64,000 bases of DNA, taken from the NCBI RefSeq assembly GCF_000372725.1, contig NW_005202427.1, positions 181,239 through 245,238 on the forward strand, written 5' to 3'. Source of the DNA: Emiliania huxleyi CCMP1516. Lineage: Eukaryota; Haptophyta; Isochrysidales; Noelaerhabdaceae. The position numbers and the translations under genes were made by a program. Below, one piece after another: positions 54,673 through 64,000 of the stretch. The notes beneath the pieces are model-generated. The model ran no database searches, had not been told where the DNA came from, and was given only the letters and a program-made list of their open reading frames with translations. Each line of letters begins with the position of its first letter. The stretch's first letter is position 1.

Positions 54673-54995
54673 TAGTGCACGAGTGCACGAGACGGATGCG
54701 ACCAGGCGGCCACAGAAGTTGGAAGGCAGCGAAACTTCGCCGCATTTCTTATTTCACCGCCAGTATTTCTTCCGGCCGGACTGCGGGGTCGGCGCTTCAC
54801 ACAAAAGCACAACCCCGGCCCGAAATAGCACAGTGACAGTCGCAAGACTGGGTTCAGAGAATTCGTGAGCACGGCTGCACGGGCTCACTCCACACTCGTT
54901 TTTTGGAAGCGAAATTATTGAAACTGTCCCCTACGTACGACGAGGGCGACGACGCCTTCGACGACTTAAGTAAGAAGAAAACCCTTTCGCACACG

Positions 54996-57150
54996 ATGCT
55001 GCCGCCCCGCCAGCTCGTCGCCTCCATCGCTCGATGGTTGCCGCCGCGACGCGCCATGGCCATCCTGCCGCAGCGGCCGCAGTTCTCCGCCACCGATCTG
55101 AGGCGCGAGGAGCAGCTGCAGCGGCGCATCCTGCGGGCGGAGAGAGCGACGCAGCTGCGGCTCGAGTCCCTCAGCGCTCCGCCGAAGTTCAGCCAGCTGA
55201 AGAGCACCGACGAGGTGCTCGGCGCCTACGAGGCCAAGCGGCCGGTGCTCAAGCCGGCGGACACCGTCGCCGCCTTCTACGCGCTCGGCCAGCTCACGCG
55301 CATGCCGGCGCACCTCGCCGGCGAGGCGCGGGTGGCGCGCGACCCGCGCTTCGGCGCGCTGCGCTCGGACGTGCTCGCCTCGCTGCCGCAGCTCAACGCG
55401 CGGCAGCTCTCCAACGCGCTGCAGGCCGCGGCGTACCTCCAGCTGCGCGACGCGACGCTCCTCGGCGAGCTGTGCTCGCACAGCGCCCGCCGCGCAGAGA
55501 CGTTCGCGCTGCGCGACGTTGTGTCGGGAGTGTACTCGCTCGGCCGGCTGCGGTGGCGCGACGAGGCGCTCGCGCGGCCGCTGCTCGAGCGCGCCGAGGC
55601 GGACGTGCGCGGGCTGCACCCGATCGACCTCGCCAACCTGTGCGGCGGCCTGCTCGGGCTCGGGCTCGCGCCGCGCCGGCTGCTCGGTCTGCGCTAGATG
55701 GGAGCGCCAGATGGGCGGACTCGCGTCGAGGGCGCAGCCGGCCGGTTGGCCTCTGCCCACACCTCGCACGGCGCGGCGGCCACCCGTCGACGCGTCACCG
55801 TCGAGCTCTCTCGTCGACGACTAACGAGTGATTCGTCGGCGGTTTCACTGTCGAGCTCTCTCCCGCGACAGGCGGCGTCGTCGACACGGCGGCGGCAAAG
55901 CTCGCCGACTTTGGGCCGGTGGAGCTGCCGTCGCTGCTCTCCTCGCTCGCCTCGCTCGGCGTGTCGGACGAGCGGCTGCTGCGCGCCTCGGCGAGCAAGC
56001 CACGCCGCCCGCCTCTCGACCCGTCCGAGATAGGGCCCCGAAACAGCTCTTGCGACATCCAGCGGCACTCTGCCCCGCAGGCGGACCGACTGCCCGACCT
56101 GCTCCCGGACATGAACGGGCGCGCGCTCGCCGAGTTCAGCGCCGCGCTCGCCGCCGCCGAGCTCTGGCTGCCCGTCGCGCTCGAGCAGATCAGCGACGAG
56201 GCTGCGGAGAAGCTCTCTTTCCTGCGCGTCGCCGACTCGCTCGTCCTCCTCGCCGCACTCGCGCAGCTCCGGTGCGGGATTAATTAATTCATAATATAAT
56301 AATAATAGTAATAAATAGTCCTCCTCGCCGCACTCGCGCAGCTCCGGTGCGGGATTAATTAATTCATAATATAATAATAATAGTAATAAATAGTCCTCCT
56401 CGCCGCACTCGCGCAGCTCCGGTGCGGGATTAATTAATAATTAATTAAGAATAAGCAGCTCCGGTGCGGGATCAGCCAGCCGCGCTGTCCGCAACACGTC
56501 CACAACACGTCCACGACTCGCCCATAGGTGGGACCGGCCGCCCGCCACGCCGATGCTCGCTTCCCGCCTCGCCGAGTGCGCATCGCCCCCCCCGCCATCC
56601 CGCACCCCATGCCGGCGCCGTCCAGAGGGCGGCGGTGCCGTGCGCTGTAGGTTCGCGCCCAAGCTGACGGCGGTGCAGCTTGGCGTGGCGCTCCGGGCGC
56701 TCAGTCGGCTGCCTCTCGCGGCGGCTTGCGAGCGAGGTGCCGCCCAGCGGTCGCTGCTGCAGGCGCGCTCCTTGGACGGGGGACTCGCTTGACCCTCTGG
56801 CCCGCCCTCTGTTTGCCGGGGGGGAGGGGGGGGGCATGGCGGCCGCCACACGCAGGCAGCCTCTCACGCAGGCACCCCCCCGCCCCCCCCCCCCTTAGGC
56901 GGTTGCAACCGTCCGCTTACCGGGCGAGCGCTCGGCGCCGTTGGGCGCTGCCGACGCGGCGGCCCTCGCCGAGCTGTGCGGCGCGTTGCGGCACTTGCGC
57001 GCCGAGCCGCCGCCGCGGCTCGTCGCCCACCTCGCGGCTGTCCTGCCAGTGGCCTCGTCCGCTGCTGCAATGCGGACCCTCGAGAGGGACCACCGCCGCG
57101 CGCTCGCGAAGCTGGCAGATGCGAGCCGGGAGTGGGCTGGCGTGAGATAG
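54996..57150 (+). CDS. FASTK/OPR-like helical-repeat protein, probably organellar (4 exons)
   Basis: Exons 54996-55686, 55872-56271, 56651-56762, 56899-57150 keep phase (about 484 aa). Repeated helical pairs of the type LNARQLSNALQAAAYLQLRD, LRDVVSGVYSLGRLRWRDEA, LHPIDLANLCGGLLGLG, VELPSLLSSLASLGVSDERL, LTAVQLGVALRALSRLPLA and AAALAELCGALRHLRAEPPP resemble the octotricopeptide/FASTK repeats that bind organellar RNA. The N-terminus (MLPPRQLVASIARWLPPRRA) looks like a transit peptide. Intron 2 carries a 75-base tandem duplication of the exon end; intron 3 is GC-AG. No RAP domain is visible. A small extra intron inside exon 2 (near 55991-56082) is possible. Confidence 0.72.
56243..56480. repeat. 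75-base tandem repeat spanning an exon-intron junction
   Basis: Units begin at 56243, 56318 and 56393 with a partial copy at 56456. Each has the last 29 bases of exon 2 plus the GTGCGG donor and an AT-rich tail (TAATTAATTCATAATATAAT). It makes three or four equivalent 5' splice sites. Confidence 0.9.
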
Positions 57151-58622
57151 ATAGTGAACGCAAGGCCCTTGAGCAGCATGAGCGCTGAGGGAGGGCGGTG
57201 GTCACGCGTAAAACGAGTACGGAGTTGTGTAAATCACTCATCAAAATCACTGTGTGTATACGACCGGGGGCAAAAAACGTCGGCGGCCAAGAAGCAAGAA
57301 CCGTGTGTGCGGGTGTGCGGTGGAGTCCTGGAGAGTCTCGTGCTCAGTGACAGTGCTCTGCACATGGAGAGACGACTCATTCAAACCGTTTCACGAATTG
57401 TCAAACCTCAAAGATAAAGGGGAAGGACCCTGAGTTCGACAGGGGTTGTGCGCCAAAGCCCTCCTGCTCGGCTCCAGCCCCTGTTGATAGGTCCAGGTGA
57501 TAGTCCTGGATGGGCAATGCATACGCCTCACTGGGCCTCAGATCGCCCGACCGCGTCCCGGTGCTCTGCCGTCGGATTTGTGACTCCGCCGCACCGCGCC
57601 GCGGCCGGGGGCCCTCCGGAGGCCGAGGATGGCCGTGACGGACCGGGACGAGCTCTGGGAGGTGAAGTGTCAGTATATATATTGTAGAGACCAACCATGT
57701 CCACAATATCTTGACTGAGAGCTAAGCCTGGGAAGGCGATGCCGGGGCCGTACAGCAGCTTGATGCATGCCACACCGAAGGCGCTGTCGAGGTACGTTCG
57801 CCGAGCGCGGCGAAATCGAGGGACACCGTCACCGACGAGCGCGTTGAAGTATTCACTCCGGACAAAGACGGCTACACGCACACGAGCCGCGGGCGTGTAG
57901 CCGTCATAGCGGCGAGGCGCGGGACCGTCTGTGGCGAAGTGGGTCGCGTCCCTCGATTTCGTTCAACTCACGGTCCTTCCCCCGTACGGCTTTATACCTT
58001 TTCTCGCAGAGCTGCGAGACGAGCTTTCTCGGAGCGACAGCCTCAAAAAAAAAGGGTGGCTGGGTGGGGGGACGATAGCTGGTGAGCGCCAGCGCGCCCC
58101 AAGAACGGTGGGGTGCCCTCGACCGCGCGTCCAAGTCACTTGGGCGGACACGAGCGAGCGGCACATGGCGAGAGCGGCACATGGCGGAGTCTGGCGACGA
58201 GATCGAAATCTGGTTGGCGACAAGTAAGCTCCTCTGAAAGGTGGGCACTTCAGAGGCAGAGCTGACGTCAGTCAGTGCGCGTCGCCAGTACCTTCTCTCT
58301 CTCCTCGTCGAACCCACCACCGTCCCCTTTCTCCTCCTATCTGTCTTGTGTGTGCCTGCTGGGGGAGCAGACGGCTTCGTCGCGAAGCTGCCCCCAGCAG
58401 GCGTCTTGACGGGTATCAAAATTCTTCCCTACAAAAGAGGCCAACGGACCCGAGAAGAGGAGTCTCAGTCTGCAGTCTCCGTACAGAGACTGGAGAATCA
58501 CGGACATTGAATCAGAGAGCGAGAGTTCAGAGTACGAACACGATCTTCCTAATCCTATTGGCAGCCCGTAACGTAGTACTGACGAAACGGAAAACGCACA
58601 AGTTTGTGCGCGGCGATAACAC
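57151..58622. other. Spacer; possible minus-strand exon and two hairpins
   Basis: A minus-strand frame 57881-57702 (YLDSAFGVACIKLLYGPGIA) followed by a GT donor could be an exon, but I find no partner exons or family. Hairpins: GACGGCTACACGC near 57870 pairing with GCGTGTAGCCGTC near 57895, and 58354-58365 (GCCTGCTGGGGG) with 58391-58402. Confidence 0.4.
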
Positions 58623-59743
58623 TCACGCCTCCAACTCCAGCAGCCGCTCGGACAACTTCGCGCGGGTCGGCGCTGGGGCCACATGCGTGCTGTTCTTCGG
58701 GGCTGCGCGGACGGTGCGGCGCCGTCCCTCGCGGTGCAGTGCAGCGAGGCCAGCGCACAAGATGACGCCGCCTCCGATGCATGTCAGGCTATCAGGCCAA
58801 GCGCCGAAAAACGCTGCCTGCAGCAACGTCGCCCAGAGGAGGAGCGTGTATCGAAATGGCGCGCCAAAAGCAGCGTTCCCGCTGCGCATCATGACGACCG
58901 CCAGCACGTTGGCGGTGAGCAGGCTGCCGGCTGTCGCAACGAGGAGCCAAACCTCAAACGCCGAGGGCCTGACGTAGGCCTGCGAGGTCAAGGCCAGCCA
59001 GCCGAGGCTCCAAAGGAGGACACCCGTCGACGAGGAGAGCGCAACAGTGCTCGGGGCTAGTGCATCAGATAAGGTGCGCGAGAGCAGATCTCTCAGAGCG
59101 CCAGCAAAGGCCGCGGCGACGAGCCAGAGAGAAAAGGCGTTGAAGCCCTCGCAACCTGGGCGCGACGCGAGGCCGGGGCTCAAATTAGGGAAGTTTCCGA
59201 GGCGCCGCGGCTACCGAGGCCGTGGATGAGGAGGCCGGGGTTCAGCCGAGGTCTTGGTGGTCTCGCCGTGTCCTGCACACGCGCGCCTGGCCGGATAATG
59301 ATGAGCGCGCCGATAAACCCGATAATGGAGAGGAGCCAATCAACAGGTCCAACGCGCTCTCCAAAAAAGACCGCGCCGCCGAGTACGATTATAAGAGGTG
59401 CAATCTGCAGGACGGCTGCCGCATTCGCCAAAGGTAGCTCGGCCAGCGAGATCAAAAAGCAAGTGGTGAGAGTGATGTCGCAACTGGTGCGTGCGAGGAG
59501 CGCCTTGGCGTCCCGCCTTGATAGCGTTGCAATCTCCCGGAGTGCTGACGGCCCTGCAATTGCAGCGGTCCCAAGTACCGTTAGGCCATTTCGAAACGCC
59601 AGCGTCTCTGGCACGGGAAGCCGCGCCATCACCATCTTGCAGGTCATGTCGTTAGAGGCGTAGAAGAGCATCGTCACGGAGGTGATGGCAGCCGCTTTGA
59701 GATTGGCTGTGTCAGGCGCTGGTGCTGCCGGCTGCTTCATCAT
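58623..59743 (-). CDS. EamA/DMT-superfamily transporter (2 exons)
   Basis: Exons 59743-59287 and 59155-58623 with a 131-base GC-AG intron give 329 aa and ten hydrophobic segments in two EamA halves. Landmarks: TMLFYASNDMTCKMVMARLP, LAFRNGLTVLG, ALLARTSCDITLTTCFLISL, LPLANAAAVLQIAPLIIVLG, GERVGPVDWLLSIIGFIGAL and, in half two, GNAAFGAPFRYTLLLWATLL, GAWPDSLTCIGGGVILCAGL. Gly/Pro spacing fits bacterial-like drug/metabolite exporters. Substrate unknown. ATG at 59743 (a second one at 59740). Confidence 0.88.
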
Positions 59744-59958
59744 AGCGGCAACGCGCTCTCTCTGCGGCGCGTGCGAACGAACGAACGTCGCAACACGGCA
59801 AGCGGCAAGATCGAAGTAGGGAAATTTCGCCCTTTCGCCTTTCCAACGAACACACCACGAGGACTACGATCTACGTGATATCGTGAGAACACACCAGAAA
59901 ATCGACGCAACCGGACCACATGAAGAGCACGGTGCGCCACTGCGCGCCCTCGGGTGCT

Positions 59959-62900
59959 TCAGAAGTCTATCAGCGGCTCCTCCGCAGGCGCCGCCGCCGC
60001 AATCGCGGGCCCCGCATCCCGCGCGGGGGCCGAAACCGCGGGCGCCGCATCCGCGGGCGCCGCGACCGCGGGGACCGCAACCGCGGGCGTCGCCGTAGCG
60101 GGAGCCGCCACAGCGGGAGCCGCCGCTGCCATTTCGGGAGCCGCCGCCGCCACAGGTCCCGCCGTCTCAGCCGCCGTGGCCGTCGCCGAGGGACTCGCCG
60201 TGCACGCCGCCAGCGACGGAGCCGCCACGGCAGGAGCCGCAGGCGCCTCTGGCGGCGGCGGTGTCTTGGGCGGCAGCGAGGTTTCGGGGATCGGCTCCTT
60301 GCGCTGTGGCGGATGCCGCGAGGCGGACGGCGGGGTGGGCGAGCGCTGCTCTGCCGGCGCCTCTGCGATGATCTCGCCGATGGTGCCCCCAAGGGAGGAG
60401 GCGACGTCGCTGATCGAGGAGGCGAAAGCGCCCAGCCCGAGGGTGCGCGCCGACTGCACGGCCGCCTCGCCAACCACCCCCACCGCCGCCTTGACGTCTT
60501 GTGAGAGCTCGACGCTCACCGCCGCAACCTCTCCGACGACCGCCGTTGCGGCGGCGGCGACCGTCGCGGCTGCGTCGGCGGGGGGGGAGCGCGGCGAAGG
60601 CGGCCCCTCGCCGCCGCTCGGCGGCCCAGCCTCGTCTGGCATCTCCGAGGGCAGCGGCGGCAGCTCGGCGAGGGGCACGCCGCCGTTGTGCGACAGCAGC
60701 TCCGCGCACCTGGCGCAGGCCGACAGCGGCTCACGAGGCGGGACGAGTCGGGCCGGCGTGGCGTGACGCGGCGGCGGCGATCCATCGGGGCGGGGTGGGG
60801 CCGGCGGGGCGGGAGGGCGAGCGCACAGAGCCGAGCCGGGCGAGGCGTCGTCTGCGGCAGCGGCAGCAACTGCGATCTCGTAGCATGTCACGCCGTCGCG
60901 CGAGTAGGAGGCGTCCGCTCCGGCAGCGAGAAGCTGCAGCGCCTGCGGTCCCGTGTTGCGAGTCGTGTTGCGTGCGCGAGAGGTGGCGGGGGCTGGCAGT
61001 TGGCCCGGCGGGGGTGGCGGGGGTGGGAGATGGCGGGGCCGGCGGGGGTGGCGGGGGTGGCGGTGTGGCGGCGGTGTTGGCGGTGTGTCGGGGGAGGGGG
61101 TGGGGCTGGCGGGGTGGCACCCGGAGAGGCTCGCCGGCGAGGCAAGCGTCGGCGAGCGCCTCTCCCAACGCGGCGCCGTCGGCCGGTCTCGCGCCCGGGC
61201 CGCGCGGCACCTCCTCGGGACGGAGGGCGAACTCGCGCAGCTCGTACTTGAGCCGGACAAACACCTCGCGCAGCTCGCGCGGGCCCGGCCCGTCGGCGCC
61301 GTCGGACGGCGCCGGACGGCGCACGGAGAGCGGCCGCCGAGCCTCCCACACCGCGTTGGCCCCCGAGGCCGGCGCGGGCGCCGCCGCGGCGTCACCGCCG
61401 CCGTCAGCCGGCGGCGGCGCGTGCGGGCCGAGGTCCGCCTCGTGGAGGTCGCAGGCGAGGTTGAGGAGGGGCGCCTCGCACGCGTCGAGCACCTGTGGGC
61501 AGTCGCGCCGCGCGTGAGGGCGCCGGGGCACGCTCCGCTCCGTCCGGACGCGAGAGGCCGGTCACGAGCGAGCGCATCTTCGAGACGTGCGTCCCCATCG
61601 AGCGGTGGCAGCCGGCACACTCGAGGCAGACTAGCACGCCTGTGGTGACAAGCACGCCTTTGGTGACAAGCACGCCTTTGGTGGCGGCGAGGGGGGGCGT
61701 GTCTGGGCGGCGGGCGGGTGTGGGCGGTGGGGGCGGGTGCGGCGGCGGGGGCGAACAGCGGGGTGGTTCGGCCGTACAGCCCGGGGCGAGGCGCGCCGAG
61801 GTTGGCAGAGAGCCACTCGGCGCGGGCGGCGCCGCAGTCGGCGCACGGCACCTCGAGCGAACGCAGCCGCGCCAGTGCGGCAGCTCGCTCCCCCGACGAC
61901 GGCGCGTGCTCCCCCGCGGAGCTGCCCTTCTCGGTGGGCTGGGCACCGGGCAAGCCGCCCGCGCCGCCGACGCCGCCGCCGACGCCGTACGCCTGCGGCG
62001 AGGTCCCGACGCATGACGGGGTCGCGGCTGCCTCGTGCGCGGCGCGCGGCGCCCCGCCTGCTCGATGGCGCGCGAGAAGAAGGCAGCCCACGCCTGCGCC
62101 GTCCCCTCCGTCAGGGCTTGCAGGGTGAGCTGCGCCTGCGGCCCACCAGGCGGGTCAGGGTCGCAGCTCCGGGGGAGGGGGGAGGGGGGCGTGGGGCGCG
62201 CAGCTGCTAAACGGTGTCTAGGAAGCGGAGCGAGTGGTCTGGAGAGTGTCTGGCAGCGCCTGCGGCGAGCGCAGCTGCAGGTACGAGCGCGTGCCGATGC
62301 GCTGCGGCTTGACGGCGCAGAGGACGAGCTCGAGGTCGGCGATGGCAGGCCGCTCCTGTGTGGCAGTCGCGACTCGCTCACCGCCACCGCCCCGCCACGC
62401 CTCTGGGGACCGGCACCCCCGGCCCGCTCCTCCGCCCCCGAGCCGCGCTTGTCGACGTTTGGCAGCGGGTACACGCGGAACTTGCCCCCGCCGCCGACGC
62501 ACCAGCAGCGCCTCCACTGCCGCAGGATCCCGCCCTGCACGAAGAGCACGCCCTCCTTGCTCGCGAGACCGCCCTCGTCCGCTTGGAACTTGCCCTCGTC
62601 CGCGGCGGCGGCGGCGGGCGGCGCGGCAGCCGGCAGCATCGGCACGAACCCGCGCGCGAGCGACTCGGGCACCGCAACCTCGGACGGCGGCGAGGAGGAG
62701 AGGGCGGCGCACAGCGCGGCCACCGCCTCGCCCTGCTCCTTGTGCACCGCGGCGGCCGCCACGAGCGCGCCCGAGCGCGTGTCGGCGTCCGCCTCGACCT
62801 GGCCGGGCAGCGCGCGGCAGCGTGCGAGTCAAGAAGCTGCTCTGCTCGACTGAAGCCTCGGGCGGCCTCGTCTGCTCTCGGGTGATCTCGGAGCCCCGCC

Positions 62901-64000
62901 GGCCTCGGCCGATCTCCGCCGATCTCGGCCGGCCTCCTCCTCTCGGCCTGCGCCTGCTTGACGGCAGCCTCGACGGGGGCGAGCAGCTCCTCGCCGCGAG
63001 AGGCGCGGGAGTGGGATGCGTGGACGAGGCCGCAGAGCGCCTGGATGAAGGGGGGGGGGGGTGCAGGGGGGGGAGGATGAGGGGCGGCGACCGGAGGGCT
63101 GGTCGGGCGAGGCAGGGTGTGAGGGGTCGGGCGAGGCGGGGAGGAAGGGTCGGGCGAGGCGGGGGGGAGGAAGGGTCGGGCCGCGCCTTGTTGAGCGTGA
63201 TTCGCGTCTCCGCCGTCTTTTGGGCGACGGCCGACTCGAGCGCGTGCCGCGCCCGCAGCATCGCCTCTTCGTGCTTGAGGACCCGCGCCTGCGTCGAAGC
63301 GAGAGCCGCGCTGCCGGACAGTGCCTCGCGCGCTGTGGTCGACACGTCGCTCGCCGCCGCCGCGACGGCGTCCGCCGCAGCGCCGAGCGCCGCCGCCGCC
63401 GAGTCCGGCATGACCCCTCCGCCCTCGTCCGCCTCCGCGCCCGCCTGTTCGGACGGCTCCAGGAAGGGTCCGGGTGAAGGTCCGGGTGACGGCCCCGTGA
63501 CGGCTCCGCCCCTCGCCCGGCCGCGCGCCTCTCCGCTGCCAGAGTCGGCGGCCGACGGGCGGGGCGACTCGTCCGCGCCGGTCAGGTCGGAGATCTCCTG
63601 CTGGCGCGATCATGATGATTACTCGTGTGTGAATATTATGATTCCTCGCATGTCGGAGATGACCTGCTTGAGGCGCGAGCGCAGCGCCCCGAAACCGGCG
63701 CCGAGGCGAGAGCCGAGGGTGGATCCCATCGCAGACGCCATCTTGGCCGTCGCCTTGGCGGTGGACTTGGCGTGGGCGCGCGCCGCGACGGCGGAGGAGC
63801 CCTCCCCCTCCAGGGAGAGGAAATCCGCCAGCGCCTGTGGCGGTGTGGGGACGGTGTGGGGAAGAAGAGGGGAGCGCGCCGTGAGGCGTGAGGCAGCGCG
63901 GAAGGGGTGAGCAGGAGGCGCGGGGAGGGAGCACGACGGCCGCACCTCTGCAAAATCGGACGCGCTCGAGGCGTGGGCGGAGGAGAGGCGCGCGCACGCC
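59959..64000 (-). CDS. ArfGAP protein with BAR-like, PH and ankyrin parts (5' partial)
   Basis: Runs off the right edge. In order on the minus strand: helical Ala-rich BAR-like segments (RVLKHEEAMLRARHALESAV; EELLAPVEAAVKQAQAERRR), PH domain (KEGVLFVQGGILRQWRRCW ... LTLQALTEGTAQAWAAFFSR), ArfGAP zinc finger CADCGAARAEWLSANLG / VLVCLECAGCHRSMGTHVSK joined across intron 61640-61796, VFVRLKYELREFALRPEE, an ankyrin-like LQLLAAGADASYSRDG, then an Ala/Pro-rich tail ending EEPLIDF. The order is that of ACAP/ASAP Arf GTPase activators at membranes. Resolved borders: GC donor 61796, acceptor 61640, GT donor 61534 region to acceptor 61494. The catalytic Arg is in the CHRSMG segment. Confidence 0.82.
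61638..61680 (-). repeat. Triplicated 18-base 3' splice-site region in the ArfGAP gene
   Basis: The coding strand repeats AAAGGCGTGCTTGTCACC, giving AG/GC acceptors at 61676, 61658 and 61640, all in frame. Only the last yields the C-x2-C-x16-C-x2-C spacing of the ArfGAP zinc finger. Confidence 0.85.

Overview
The window is nuclear DNA from a GC-rich unicellular eukaryote. I favour a haptophyte-type alga. The reasons are the very high GC content, compact mostly multi-exon genes with introns of about 70-200 bases, C/T-rich intron tracts, Ser-Pro-rich surface protein repeats, and a very high share of GC-AG introns (by my hand count roughly 27 of 49 introns whose reading phase I could resolve). 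The clade is an inference; no rRNA or organelle marker is present. Exon borders below were placed by eye from homology, phase and AG/GT/GC signals.

Layout. 1-4.6 kb (+): 3' end of a cell-surface-type protein built of near-identical 1041-base repeats. 4.6-6.4 kb: repeat-bearing spacer. 6.4-8.75 kb (-): ALG9 mannosyltransferase. 9.1-9.6 kb (-): ERH, head-to-head with a USP5/13 deubiquitinase (+, 9.75-12.6 kb). 13.8-15.4 kb (+): sodium:solute symporter. 15.6-19.3 kb (-): 12-exon RecD2-type helicase. 19.55-20.03 kb: MITE with 46-base terminal inverted repeats. 20.2-20.9 kb (-): unknown gene. 21.2-24.8 kb (+): EST1/SMG7-like protein with a Regnase-like NYN nuclease domain inside it, the most unusual gene here. 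24.8-25.5 kb (-): coiled-coil fragment. 25.7-30.7 kb (-): SulP-STAS-cNMP transporter. 31.0-32.4 kb (-): TMEM45-like membrane protein. 33.1-35.2 kb (+): intronless gene with a YfaP-like domain. 35.9-38.7 kb (-): ankyrin protein. 39.1-40.1 kb (-): leucine-carboxyl-methyltransferase-type enzyme. 41.2-42.6 kb (+): unknown duplicated-domain protein. 46.4-47.7 kb (+): single-pass membrane protein. 49.0-50.3 kb (-): ribosomal protein uL30/RPL7, with its 5' part copied again at 51.3-51.7 kb. 52.7-54.6 kb (-): F-box/kelch protein, head-to-head with a FASTK/OPR-like helical-repeat protein (+, 55.0-57.2 kb). 58.6-59.7 kb (-): EamA/DMT transporter. 60.0 kb to the window end (-): ArfGAP protein with BAR-like, PH and ankyrin parts, 5' end outside.

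The genes are ordinary, functionally unrelated eukaryotic loci; there are no operons. The recurring theme is gene-structure evolution: GC-AG introns, introns bounded by duplicated exon sequence, tandemly multiplied splice sites, minisatellites shared by introns of unrelated genes, and several foldback or MITE-like elements in the spacers.
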